Assembly (NCBI GenBank): GCA_016210745.1 | Contig: JACQTO010000083.1 | Span: forward strand, 1-59,286 | DNA from: Betaproteobacteria bacterium | GTDB lineage: Bacteria > Pseudomonadota > Gammaproteobacteria > Burkholderiales > SG8-39 | Direction: 5' to 3' | DNA length: 59,286 bases | In this document: positions 44,175-53,433 of the stretch, in pieces | How positions within the stretch are numbered: position 1 is the first letter of the stretch | Layout: each line of letters begins with the position of its first letter | Notes under the pieces: generated by a model | What the model was told of the DNA's origin: nothing | The model's database searches: none | The model's input: the letters and a program-made list of their open reading frames with translations, nothing else | Position numbers and translations under genes: made by a program

Positions 44175-44242
44175 GTCGCGTCTTGCGTGCACCGGCACCT
44201 GTCTCGATCATATTCCGCACTTGTCGATATTCGCGCTGGGTT

Positions 44243-45313
44243 CTATTGCGCCGCCTTGATGTATTTGCGGAAAAAATCCACCATCGGCGGCTGAACATTG
44301 GCCAGATCCGCGATAACGCGCTCGCCTTCGGCGCCGATGATGAAACGAGGCTTGGTCGATACGACTTTCTCGTACTGCGCGATGAATTCGGGATCTTGTC
44401 CCAGGTTCGTGAAAGCGCGCCGCATTTCCGCTACCGCCTCTGCCGGCGCGTTGGGCGGCATGAAGACGGTGCGGTACATGCTGTCCAGTATCCGGGTCAG
44501 GAGCTGCAGCGCCTGCCACTTCTCCCCGCTTGGCATTGCGTCGGGGCCCCAGACATCCTTGTAGACCTCGAGAAAGGTCGGCACATCGGGCAAGTCCGGG
44601 CTGCGGCCCGGCAATCCGTCCGCCCGGTCGTACTGCAGCAAGGGCATGGCGATCCCTTTGTCGACCAGATTCGGTTTTGCCGAGGTCACATAACCGGGAA
44701 AGGAGTTGTTTGACAAATGGATGTCACCCTGGATCATGGCGGTGTCGATGTCGCGCAGGCCTTTGTATCCCGGAATGGTTTCGTATTTTGCCCCGAGCAG
44801 GTCGAGCGCCAGGCGCTGCCGAATCGTATTGGAGCCGCCCGGGGCCATCGTTCCAGCCCTGAAAAGGCGGGCCTTGGCCACGTCCGCCGGTCTATTGATT
44901 CCAGGTGCAGTGTCGCGACGGATGTAAATGAGCGTTGTCTGGCGCATTCCCGCGATGAGCTTGAGATCGTTATAGCGGACGCGCAGGGTTTCTTCCTGAA
45001 GAATTTGATTCAGGGGATTCCAGGTGAAGAAGCCCAAGCTCAATCTGTCCTTTGCCGAGGATTCGCCGAGCTGGTTCACCCCGATGTTTCCGCTGGCGCC
45101 GCCCACATTGCGAACGACCATGGCGCTTACGCCCTGAAGGTACTTCGGCAGATGCCGTGCAATGATGCGCGCCTCGATGTCCGTCGGGCCGCCGGCGGTG
45201 AAGTTTACGATTACGCTGACGGTCTGCCCGGAGAACTGCTGGGCGAAGGTCGCCGTCCCGACGGCTAGCAGGATCACACCCAGGAATCCCGCAAACGGCT
45301 TTATCGCTGGCAT
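44243..45313 (-). CDS. Divergent Bug-like periplasmic binding protein
   Basis: A 356-residue protein with a signal peptide (LGVILLAVGTATFAQQ) and Bug-type elements VSVIVNFTAGGPTDIEARIIARHLPKYL, GNIGVNQL and GTMAPGGSNT, but divergent from typical TctC receptors, and longer. A very good AAGGAGG site sits upstream of the ATG at 45313. It is likely to bind a carboxylate, but the ligand and the partner are unknown. It is convergent with nothing; the helicase gene follows on the same strand after 68 bp. Confidence 0.78.
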   Translation of the reverse strand: MPAIKPFAGFLGVILLAVGTATFAQQFSGQTVSVIVNFTAGGPTDIEARIIARHLPKYLQGVSAMVVRNVGGASGNIGVNQLGESSAKDRLSLGFFTWNPLNQILQEETLRVRYNDLKLIAGMRQTTLIYIRRDTAPGINRPADVAKARLFRAGTMAPGGSNTIRQRLALDLLGAKYETIPGYKGLRDIDTAMIQGDIHLSNNSFPGYVTSAKPNLVDKGIAMPLLQYDRADGLPGRSPDLPDVPTFLEVYKDVWGPDAMPSGEKWQALQLLTRILDSMYRTVFMPPNAPAEAVAEMRRAFTNLGQDPEFIAQYEKVVSTKPRFIIGAEGERVIADLANVQPPMVDFFRKYIKAAQ

Positions 45314-45422
45314 GGTGGTGTCCTCCTTAAGAACCCTCGCCAAAACGGGATGGCTGCTAGGCGCGCGGCCGAACCAATACCGCCAGTATTGGACGCCGCG
45401 CAACAGACGCCAGTCACCTGGC

Positions 45423-46169
45423 TTACCGAACCCCGCGGATGAATCGATATCCCTTGTAACTGAAAATCATGCCGTCGGGCGTGATCTGCTCCAACCCGAG
45501 TCCGGGCTGCACGGAATCGCCTTCCCGTAGCATCCGATTGTTGATGCTCACGAGCCGGTCCTTGGGATTGCTCGAATAGGCATGAACCGCAATCGACATT
45601 GTCGGCAGCTCCTGCCGAATCGCTGGAGGCAGGTCGGTGATCAGCAGCAATTTTTCGTTTTGTGCGGATTGAGCAGGACTCGGGCCGGCCGGCTTTTCAG
45701 GTACAGATCTTGCCCCCTGCTTTGGCATTGCGGTCATGACTTCGGGCGGCCTGTTCCGCGTTTCAACCGTTGCCGGAGCGGGAGCGCGCCTCTCAGCGGC
45801 GGTAGCCGCGGGCGCCGATAGGGGCTGCGAGGCCGGCTTCGATTCCTGCACCGGCATTTCCTGAGTGGATTTCGTTGCCGCTTCCTGCGCCACTGCCGGC
45901 AGCGCCGGTGCAGCCGCTTGGGACGGGCTCGATTCGAGCGGCTTTTCAGAGATCGTCGCGCTTATGGACGCCGGTCGTTCCGGCTGCCATGGTCGCCACC
46001 AGCCAATCGCTATTCCAGCGCCGAGCAGGATCGCCGCGAACAAGCCATACAACACGAGCGGAGGTTGTTTGCGTATCTGCGCCGTCGCCTGCACGGTCTG
46101 CAGCCGCGGCGCGGCGCCGCGCTTACGCTGCTGGTCGGATTTGCGCAGAGCATCGAGGATATACGACAT
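45423..46169 (-). CDS. gspB: General secretion pathway protein B (GspB/ExeB-like)
   Basis: A 248-residue inner-membrane protein starting MSYILDALRKSDQQRKRG, the family's hallmark N-terminal motif, followed by a transmembrane helix (LVLYGLFAAILLGAGIAIGWW), a long Pro/Ala/Glu-rich periplasmic linker (residues ~65-165), and a C-terminal T2SS GspB domain (MSIAVHAYSSNPKDRLVSINNRMLREGD). It pairs with GspA to insert the secretin multimer. ATG starts 2 bp after the gspA stop, so the pair is co-translated. Confidence 0.92.
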   Translation of the reverse strand: MSYILDALRKSDQQRKRGAAPRLQTVQATAQIRKQPPLVLYGLFAAILLGAGIAIGWWRPWQPERPASISATISEKPLESSPSQAAAPALPAVAQEAATKSTQEMPVQESKPASQPLSAPAATAAERRAPAPATVETRNRPPEVMTAMPKQGARSVPEKPAGPSPAQSAQNEKLLLITDLPPAIRQELPTMSIAVHAYSSNPKDRLVSINNRMLREGDSVQPGLGLEQITPDGMIFSYKGYRFIRGVR

Positions 46170-46171
46170 GC

Positions 46172-47803
46172 CTATTTGCCCCCTTGCTCGCGCCGCAGTT
46201 TCGGCGCTGCCTGATCCGCAACCGCGCTCAAACGCATCAACGTCTGAGGGCCGACCGCGCCGTCGGGCACCAATCCTTGGGCGAGTTGGAACTGCTTCAC
46301 CTGTCGAACGAGAACATCGTCGAACAAAAGTTCTTTGCCGGTATCCACCGCCCGCCCCTGCAGCTGCGCGAGTTGTCGGCTCAGCCATTGCACCGCCGGT
46401 CCGCTCTCACCTTGGCGGATATTCTCGCGCGCCTCGCCGGGCAGGCGCCACAGCACCGTATAGCGGCCCGACCACTGTGCCGCCAAAGCACCAAGTGAAA
46501 TCACCTTGGATTCCGCACCGAGGGCAAAGGTGGCGGATTTGTCATCGAGCGCGGTTAAGGCGGCATGGAATTCCTGGCCGCGATCGTCTCGCATCTGCAG
46601 CACTGCGGGCCGATTCAATTGACGCACTTCATCCAATCCGCCGCGGGCCGCTCGGCAGCGCAAGCCCAAGCGCTCCGCTTCCTGACATCCATCTCCGCCT
46701 TGATAGTCCAAATTCCATAGCCGGAACAGCGCGGCGTACGCTATCGCCTTGCTGCGCGAGCGCGCCTGGTCGGCAGGCCATTGCAGAGCGTCCGGCAATC
46801 CCGCGGCTGGCGCGGCAGTTTCCGTCTTGTCCTCCGGCTGCGCCGCGGGCGTAGCGGGTTTTGCGGCGACCTCCGGCAGGCTTGCCGTCTTCGCCTCCCG
46901 CCATTCCTGCTGATAGGCAACCACGGCCAGCGTGCCTCCGGCCAGCAGAATCAATCCAGCCGAGACAGCACGTATCATGCCGCGCCGCGCAGTGGGTTTG
47001 CGCCGCACCTCGCGCGCTGCTTTCGCGAGGGTTGCACGATCGACCCGCTCCTTGCCTTGCACATAGGTACCCAGCAGCGCCCGGTCGCAAAGCACATTGA
47101 TGACCCGTGGAATGCCGCCGCTCAAGCGGTACAACCGGCCCATGAGCGCCGCGGGGAACAGTTGCCGTTGCGCGCCCGACACCTCGAGGCGGTGCCGCAC
47201 ATAGGCGGCGACTTCCGGCTTGGTCAAGGGCCCCAGGTGATAGTGCGCGACGATGCGTTGCGCGAGCTGGCGCAATTCGGGCCGCTCCAGCATCAGCGCC
47301 AGCTCGGGCTGACCCAGGAGAATGATCTGCAGGAGCTTGTGCTGGTTGGTTTCCAGATTCGTGAGAAGCCGCATTTGCTCCAATACATCGGCCGAGAGGT
47401 TCTGCGCTTCATCGATGATCAGCACCGTATGCCTGCCCCGGGCGTTGGCGTCGAGCAGGTAAGCGTTGAGGCAATCGACGAACACTTTGATGCTGGTATT
47501 GCCGGGCGGATAGGAGATTCCGAATTCGACACAGATGGTCGATAGCAGCTCCTCCACCGTCAATTTGGGATTGAAAATGTAGGCGACATCGCAGGTTTCG
47601 GGAATCTGCTCGAGCAGGCAGCGGCATACCGTGGTTTTCCCCGCCCCAACCTCTCCCGTGAGCAAAACAAACCCGCCTTCGCCGTTCACCCCATAGAGCA
47701 AATGCGCGAGCGCCTCCTCATGGCGCTGACTGAGATACAAATAACGCGGGTCAGGCGCAATCGAGAAAGGCGCTTCGGCCAAGCCAAAGTAACTTTGGTA
47801 CAT
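46172..47803 (-). CDS. gspA: GspA/ExeA-like AAA ATPase with C-terminal peptidoglycan-binding region
   Basis: A 543-residue membrane ATPase. Starts MYQSYFGLAEAPFSIAPDPRYLYLS. Walker A GEVGAGKTTVC (residues 50-60), Walker B VLIIDEAQNL, then a transmembrane helix near 280 (GLILLAGGTLAVVAY) and a periplasmic C-terminal domain with a peptidoglycan-binding-1-like sequence (VRQVKQFQLAQGLVPDGAVGPQTL). Together with GspB it forms the ExeAB complex that remodels peptidoglycan so the type II secretin can assemble. No other T2SS gene is in the window. Confidence 0.92.
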   Translation of the reverse strand: MYQSYFGLAEAPFSIAPDPRYLYLSQRHEEALAHLLYGVNGEGGFVLLTGEVGAGKTTVCRCLLEQIPETCDVAYIFNPKLTVEELLSTICVEFGISYPPGNTSIKVFVDCLNAYLLDANARGRHTVLIIDEAQNLSADVLEQMRLLTNLETNQHKLLQIILLGQPELALMLERPELRQLAQRIVAHYHLGPLTKPEVAAYVRHRLEVSGAQRQLFPAALMGRLYRLSGGIPRVINVLCDRALLGTYVQGKERVDRATLAKAAREVRRKPTARRGMIRAVSAGLILLAGGTLAVVAYQQEWREAKTASLPEVAAKPATPAAQPEDKTETAAPAAGLPDALQWPADQARSRSKAIAYAALFRLWNLDYQGGDGCQEAERLGLRCRAARGGLDEVRQLNRPAVLQMRDDRGQEFHAALTALDDKSATFALGAESKVISLGALAAQWSGRYTVLWRLPGEARENIRQGESGPAVQWLSRQLAQLQGRAVDTGKELLFDDVLVRQVKQFQLAQGLVPDGAVGPQTLMRLSAVADQAAPKLRREQGGK

Positions 47804-47998
47804 GCAGTTCAGGATGCCAAATGCAACGCGCGATTATAGCCGCTAGTGCCTGACGGGTAAGCGTTCGGCCAAACACCGACCCCTTCGTGTGGCTTTGCGG
47901 CACGGGTATCGAGGCTGACAATTTCTCGCCTTGTCGGTTGAATTTCCAGTGCTTCCTTTATACTTCGCCGCCAATATCGAAACATCGCGAGACCTGGA

Positions 47999-49426
47999 AT
48001 GTACATTGACGGCCAGTGGGTAAAGGCTGCGGGAGCAGCAACGTTCGACGTTTTTAATCCGGCAACGGGCGAAAAGATCGGCGAGATGCCAGACGGCGGG
48101 CGCGAGGATGCAAAGCGCGCCATCGACGCTGCCAACAGGGCCTTTGCCGGCTGGGCCGCCCAGACCGCCTACGCGCGTTCGGCCAAGCTGCGCGAGGCCT
48201 GGCGCCTGATGATGGCGCGCAAGGAAGATCTTGCGCGCCTGATGACTACCGAGCAGGGCAAGCCCATCAAGGCCGCGCGCAACGAAATCCAGTACGCGGC
48301 AGATTTCCTGCTGTGGTTTTCAGAGGAAGCCAAGCGGATCTACGGCGAGACGATACCTTCGCCCCGCGCAGACCAGCGCTTCCTGGTGGCTCATCAGCCG
48401 GTCGGCGTGGTCGCGGCGGTGACGCCGTGGAACTATCCCGTCTCGATGATCACGCGCAAGGTGGCGCCTGCCCTCGCGGCCGGTTGCACGGTGGTACTGA
48501 AGCCGGCCGAATCCACGCCGCTGTGCGCCCGTGCCGTATTCGAAATCCTCCACGAAGCCGGCGTTCCGGCAGGCGTCGCGAACATGGTGAGCGCCGCAGA
48601 CCCCCGCCCCATTGGCGAGGAATTTGCCGCCAATCCGGCCGTGCGCAAGTTGACCTTTACCGGTTCGACCGCGGTGGGCAAGCTGCTCGCTCGCGAGGCG
48701 GCGGCAACCATGAAGCGGGTATCCATGGAACTGGGCGGCCACGCACCGTTCATCGTCTTTCCCGACGCCGATCCGGTGCACGCAGCCAAAGGCGCGGCGG
48801 GGGTCAAGTTTCTCAACACGGGTCAAGCGTGCATTTCGCCCAATAGGCTGTTCGTTCACAAAGCGGTGGCCGCGCCATTTATCGAAACCCTGGCCAAGCG
48901 CATTTCGACGCTGAAGGCCGGTGATGGCCTGAACGAGGAGGTTTCGATTGGTCCGCTCAACAGCGAGGCCGCGATCGCCAAAGTCAGCCGTCAGGTGGAG
49001 GACGCGCGGGCTAAAGGAGCGCGCCTGGTCTGCGGCGGTGAACGCCTGCGTGGGGGCGGCCTGGATAAGGGTTATTTTTTCGCGCCGACGCTTCTCGCCG
49101 ACGTGACGCCGGACATGCTGATCTATCGCGAGGAGACGTTCGGTCCGGTCGCGCCCGTGATCACGTTCGGCGATGAAGACGATGTGCTCGCCATGGCCAA
49201 CGACACTGCCTACGGGCTTGCCGCCTACGTATACACCCGCGACATGGCGCGCGCCTTCCGCATGTTCGAAGGTCTGCGCTTCGGCATCATCGGCATCAAC
49301 GACATCAACCCGACATCGGCGGCGGCGCCCTTCGGCGGCGTGAAGGAAAGCGGACTGGGGCGCGAGGGCGCGCGCGAGGGAATCATGGAGTACCTCGACA
49401 CCAAGCTTGGAGGTTTTGCGGTCTAG
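47999..49426 (+). CDS. gabD: NAD(P)-dependent aldehyde dehydrogenase, succinate-semialdehyde type
   Basis: ALDH superfamily enzyme of 475 residues. The cofactor-binding and active-site features are PWNYPVSMITRKVAPALAAGCTVVLKPAE, FTGSTAVGKLL, the general base Glu in SMELGGHAPFIV and the nucleophile Cys in NTGQACISP. ETFGPVAPVI and PFGGVKESGLGREG complete the pattern. Best fit is succinate-semialdehyde or a related semialdehyde dehydrogenase; glutarate semialdehyde cannot be excluded. It has its own promoter region and is divergent from gspA. Confidence 0.92.
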   Translation: MYIDGQWVKAAGAATFDVFNPATGEKIGEMPDGGREDAKRAIDAANRAFAGWAAQTAYARSAKLREAWRLMMARKEDLARLMTTEQGKPIKAARNEIQYAADFLLWFSEEAKRIYGETIPSPRADQRFLVAHQPVGVVAAVTPWNYPVSMITRKVAPALAAGCTVVLKPAESTPLCARAVFEILHEAGVPAGVANMVSAADPRPIGEEFAANPAVRKLTFTGSTAVGKLLAREAAATMKRVSMELGGHAPFIVFPDADPVHAAKGAAGVKFLNTGQACISPNRLFVHKAVAAPFIETLAKRISTLKAGDGLNEEVSIGPLNSEAAIAKVSRQVEDARAKGARLVCGGERLRGGGLDKGYFFAPTLLADVTPDMLIYREETFGPVAPVITFGDEDDVLAMANDTAYGLAAYVYTRDMARAFRMFEGLRFGIIGINDINPTSAAAPFGGVKESGLGREGAREGIMEYLDTKLGGFAV

Positions 49427-49464
49427 CTTCGGGCTCGCAGGAACGGCGGCAGCGAACTATCGCG

Positions 49465-49875
49465 TCACGAATTGTTCTGCCCCGCCTCGCCCGCTCCAGC
49501 GGTGTTAGCGTTGGATGCGCTGCATTTGGCGCAGAAAGCGGATTTCAGCTTGCCTTCATGCCTGCCTGCGCAACGAAACTCGGCCGCCAGCGGCGCAATG
49601 GTTCGGGCGGGCTTGCCACCGTACAGAAATCCGCCGATCGCATCGGCCAGTGCCCAGGAATACTGACTCGCGTCGATCACGCAGACGATGGAATCCTGCG
49701 CCCGTTCCTGGCATAGGAGCCGTATTTCCCGCACGCCGGGAAACGGTTTTGCGAGATCCATCAGCGTCCGGAGAATTTCCTCCGGGCTCAGAATTTCCGA
49801 GAAATCTTTGACCACCGCCCGCTCCAGACCACGCCAGACAATGCGTATATGGGGAAGACTAAACGGTAGCGTCAT
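49465..49875 (-). CDS. Hypothetical protein downstream of the two-component system
   Basis: A 136-residue protein (MTLPFSLPHIRIVWRG...) with no family I recognise; it includes FSEILSPEEILRTLMDLAKPFPGVREIRLLCQE, DSIVCVIDASQYSWALADAIGGFLYGGKP, and two CxxC-like cysteines near the end (SAFCAKCSAS). An in-frame TTG at 49947 would add 24 residues with a hydrophobic stretch (VVLLLGIAYCSA), possibly a signal peptide. Very close to the response regulator gene (stop at 49951) on the same strand, so co-expressed. Confidence 0.6.
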   Translation of the reverse strand: MTLPFSLPHIRIVWRGLERAVVKDFSEILSPEEILRTLMDLAKPFPGVREIRLLCQERAQDSIVCVIDASQYSWALADAIGGFLYGGKPARTIAPLAAEFRCAGRHEGKLKSAFCAKCSASNANTAGAGEAGQNNS

Positions 49876-49950
49876 CGCGGAGCAATACGCGATACCCAAT
49901 AGCAGGACTACCGGGAATCGGGTAGCTCGCCGCGCCGGTCGATGCAATGA

Positions 49951-50595
49951 TCAGACCGAATGCAGTCCCTCGCGGACCGCATAGCGCGTCAGCTCAGCAA
50001 CGGTATTGAGCCCGAGCTTGTCGCGTATGTTGCGGCGGTGCACGTCGACGGTCGCGGAGGAAATTCCCAAATCGGAGGCTATCTCGATAGAACGTTTGCC
50101 GCTGGCGAGGAGCCGCAAAACCTCTTGCTCGCGCGGACTTAGAACTGTCACGGGCGGCGGGATCGACTGGCCGCGGCCATTGCTCGCCGTGACCATCAGG
50201 TCGGTCACCTCCGGGGAAAGAAATGTGTGCCCCGAGAACACTGCGCGAATTGCGCTAAGCAGTTCCTGTGTCCCGCTTGACTTGACGACATAGGCGCTGG
50301 CGCCCGCCTTGAGCATTTCCTGCACGTAGAGCCGGTCGGCATATCCCGATAGCGCGACGATGCGAATCTTCGCGTGACGATCGAGTACCTTGCGCGCGAT
50401 TTCGATGCCATTCATGTCCGGCAGCCCGATGTCGAGCACGAGAACGTCTACGAGAACTTCCTTCACCCGCGAGAGCGTTTCCGCGCCGGAGCTCGCTTCG
50501 GCCACGATGTCCATGTCGGGTTCCGCACGCAACTGGCTGCCCAGCGCCTCGCGAAACATGCGATGGTCATCGGCGAGCATAACGCGGATGCTCAT
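49951..50595 (-). CDS. NarL/FixJ-family response regulator
   Basis: A 214-residue response regulator: receiver domain with acidic cluster LADDHR, phospho-acceptor Asp55 (VLVLDIGLPD) and Lys in VVKSS, followed by a LuxR-type helix-turn-helix (LSPREQEVLRLLASGKRSIEIASDLGISSATVDVHRRNIRDKLG). Its ATG overlaps the stop of the upstream histidine kinase by 4 bp, so the two are cognate. The regulon is unknown; neighbouring receptor/UbiD genes are candidate targets. Confidence 0.94.
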   Translation of the reverse strand: MSIRVMLADDHRMFREALGSQLRAEPDMDIVAEASSGAETLSRVKEVLVDVLVLDIGLPDMNGIEIARKVLDRHAKIRIVALSGYADRLYVQEMLKAGASAYVVKSSGTQELLSAIRAVFSGHTFLSPEVTDLMVTASNGRGQSIPPPVTVLSPREQEVLRLLASGKRSIEIASDLGISSATVDVHRRNIRDKLGLNTVAELTRYAVREGLHSV

Positions 50596-53156
50596 GCGCC
50601 CGCCGCAATTTGCCGCTCGCGCACCGGCTCGAGCCGGATGTCAAGCGTGACGGCGGTTCCCCGTCCCGGCCAGGACTGAATCTCCATCGAACTGCCCAGA
50701 TACGTCATCCGCTCCCGAACACTCGCCAGTCCGTACCCCTTGCCGCCGGCGAGCGTCTTCTCGGGGTTGTGCATTCCGACACCTTTGTCCGTTACGGTCA
50801 CCCTCAGCCGATCATCGGCCGAGCGGAAGCGTATCCATGCGCAATTGGTGTTCGCATGTTTTGCGACGTTGATGAGCAACTCCCGCACCGTGCGGAACAC
50901 GATAGCCGATTGAGCTTTTGTAAGCGGCGGCTGCTGGTCGTCGTCATCGAGCACGACCTCCAAACCGTAGCTGCGCGCCATCTCTCCGGCAAGCCAGTCG
51001 AGCGCTGCCTTGATTCCCAGTTCAGCAAGCACAGGCGGGCTCAATTCCGATGTTAGAGAGCGCACCATCCGGCTCGCTTCGGTGATCTGATCGGTCAACA
51101 TGCGCACGATGTTTTGTGAACCGTCGGGAACGGTTTTCGCCAGCGAATCGAGTCTGAGCCTCATCACATGCAGCGTCTGGCCGAGACCGTCGTGGAGATC
51201 GCGGGCGATCGCCCGGCGCTCGGTCTCCTCTGTCAGCGTCGCCTGCATTGCCAAGTCGCGAAGCTGCTCCGTACGATCGATGACACGCCGTTCCAGCTCG
51301 TCGCGCGCTTTCCGCAGGGCTTCGTCAACGCGCTTGCGTTCACTGATGTCGCGGAATACTACCGACACGCCGATCAGGCGGCCGTTTGCGTCCTTGACCG
51401 GAAACCGGCTCAGGGAAACGTCGATTCGCCGCCCGTCCTTGGTGACCCGCACCGTGTCGCATGCCGGCACGCGTCGGCCTTCTTCGAGAATGGCACGTGA
51501 TTCTTCAACCTCGCTGCGCAATTCCGGTGGAACCAGGAATCCGGAGTCCCTGCCGATGACTTCCTCGGCCTTGTAGCCGAACATCCGTTCCGCGGCCGCA
51601 TTCCAGGTGATCGTCCTGAAAGCGGGGCTGCGCATGATGATCGCGTCCTCGGAACTCTCGACGATCGACGCGAGCCGCGCAAGACCGGCCTCGGCCCGCT
51701 TGCTGGCGCTGATGTCCCGCAAGAAGCACAGGTATTGTCCATCGCTATCGGGAATATAGCTTGCGGTGACCTCGACGGGCCAGACGCTGCCGTCTTTCGC
51801 GCGGTGCATTGTCTCGAACCGGTCACCGCCACTGCGCCCGATTGTGTCGAGATGCGCGGCTATATCCGCCGGAGTCTCCTTCGCCTCCAGATCGGCGATA
51901 CGCATTCCCAGCAGTTCATCGCGCGTGAATCCGCAGCGCTGCACGTAGGCATCGTTCACGTCCACCAGCCGTCCCTCACTGTCGATCACCCAGAATCCGT
52001 CTCTTGAGGTTTCGACAACGCTGCGGTAGCGCGCATCGTGCTTGTCCAGTTCTGCCACGCTGGAGGCGAGCTGTTCGTGCGCCTCGCGCAATGCCGCGGC
52101 GCTCCTCGCTTGACGCAGCCAAGTGCGCCACAACGCCCAGGCGGACAGCGAGGTAACCAGGAGGAACACCGCAAGAAACGAAGTTTTCCAGGCGATATCT
52201 CCGTACCATGGCGCCAGGTAGCTGTTCTCGTCCATCGAGACAAGCGCATAGATCGGCGCCTTTTCGAGCCGGCGCAAGGTGACGGTCCGTCTGTACTCGT
52301 CAAAGAGCGGCGTGGCTCGGAAAGTCGCTTGCCTGGCCCCCGAGGCGACCAGCTTTTTCAGTTCCGGCGATACATTGCGATCCCCGATCTGCGGACGCCC
52401 GGCCGAAACTGGCCGGCGGCTGGCGATAACTCCCAGATCGACATCGCGCAGGGTTATCAGCCCCCGCTCCCCCGGGTCGAACCGGGAAATCAGGTCGACA
52501 AGGGAATCAACGGCAACCCCGACACCCACGATGCCTGCAAAAGCGCCGTCAGGTCGGTGGTACGGGAGCGTGAATGGGACGATCCAGTGCCGGCTCAGAT
52601 AGCCAATGACCGGTTTGGAAATGACCAGACCGGCCTCTGGATGATCGCGCAAGTACGAGAAATAGTCACGTGAAGCGTAGCTGCTCGGCGGAGCATCGCC
52701 TTCGGTGCCGATAATTACTGTTCCCCGAGCATCGGTAACGCGGATCGGACCTGCTTCGGACAGTAATTGTTTCTGTATGCCGAAACGATCCTGTATCGAT
52801 TTCTTGTCGATTTCCCCTGTCGCTAGTTCTCTTTCCAGTTCGTGCGCGACCATGCGCAGAAACAGGTCGATCTTTTCGATCTTGGTGCTGACGCTCTGGT
52901 CGATTGCCTGCGCAAGGTTCTGGGTCTGAATTTCGGCCCGCAACTCGAGTTCTTCCTTGTCTTCCAGAACCTCCACACCCGCGAAAAAAAGAGCGAAAGC
53001 GTTGACGACAACCACGGCCCCGAGAATCCACCAGCGGATTCGAGCGGACGACGCGGGCATGGAACCCGGCGTACTTCCGTTACTGTCTTGCGCATCGGCA
53101 GGTGACCAGGGTCGTTTCATGGCCCGCCTGAGGAAACGCGCCTGCCGGTCCGGCAT
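50592..53156 (-). CDS. Membrane PAS-containing sensor histidine kinase (NarX-like HisKA_3)
   Basis: An 854-residue sensor kinase. Transmembrane helix 1 (IRWWILGAVVVVNAFALFFAGV) is followed by a ~280-residue periplasmic cache-like sensing domain, helix 2 (FLAVFLLVTSLSAWALW), at least two PAS domains (FWVIDSEGRLVDVNDAY; TITWNAAAERMFGYKAEEVIGRD), a HisKA_3 dimerisation domain with the phospho-His in IARDLHDGLGQTLH, and an HATPase_c domain. The start at 53156 (MPDRQARFLRRAM) is a best guess; an ATG at 53120 also fits. Confidence 0.92.
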   Translation of the reverse strand: MPDRQARFLRRAMKRPWSPADAQDSNGSTPGSMPASSARIRWWILGAVVVVNAFALFFAGVEVLEDKEELELRAEIQTQNLAQAIDQSVSTKIEKIDLFLRMVAHELERELATGEIDKKSIQDRFGIQKQLLSEAGPIRVTDARGTVIIGTEGDAPPSSYASRDYFSYLRDHPEAGLVISKPVIGYLSRHWIVPFTLPYHRPDGAFAGIVGVGVAVDSLVDLISRFDPGERGLITLRDVDLGVIASRRPVSAGRPQIGDRNVSPELKKLVASGARQATFRATPLFDEYRRTVTLRRLEKAPIYALVSMDENSYLAPWYGDIAWKTSFLAVFLLVTSLSAWALWRTWLRQARSAAALREAHEQLASSVAELDKHDARYRSVVETSRDGFWVIDSEGRLVDVNDAYVQRCGFTRDELLGMRIADLEAKETPADIAAHLDTIGRSGGDRFETMHRAKDGSVWPVEVTASYIPDSDGQYLCFLRDISASKRAEAGLARLASIVESSEDAIIMRSPAFRTITWNAAAERMFGYKAEEVIGRDSGFLVPPELRSEVEESRAILEEGRRVPACDTVRVTKDGRRIDVSLSRFPVKDANGRLIGVSVVFRDISERKRVDEALRKARDELERRVIDRTEQLRDLAMQATLTEETERRAIARDLHDGLGQTLHVMRLRLDSLAKTVPDGSQNIVRMLTDQITEASRMVRSLTSELSPPVLAELGIKAALDWLAGEMARSYGLEVVLDDDDQQPPLTKAQSAIVFRTVRELLINVAKHANTNCAWIRFRSADDRLRVTVTDKGVGMHNPEKTLAGGKGYGLASVRERMTYLGSSMEIQSWPGRGTAVTLDIRLEPVRERQIAAGA

Positions 53157-53433
53157 TTTCGACTGTTCACAACGCTCCTCCGCTATTATTGGTATTGGCC
53201 GCCATGACAGATTGGAATGGCTACCCACTGAACATGACGGCAGGCGGTATCGGACAATCCATGTCACGCTGCTTGATTTTCCTTTGCGCCTCCTTCTCCT
53301 CGGGAGAGACGCCGCTTCCGGTCCCGCGAGCCAATCTACCGCAGGCCCCGGACCAAAGCAAGGTACCATCTGATCGAAAAATCACGTTTTCCGTTTTCCT
53401 TCTAAGCCTGCCCAAGATGGGGACACTCGAGAG

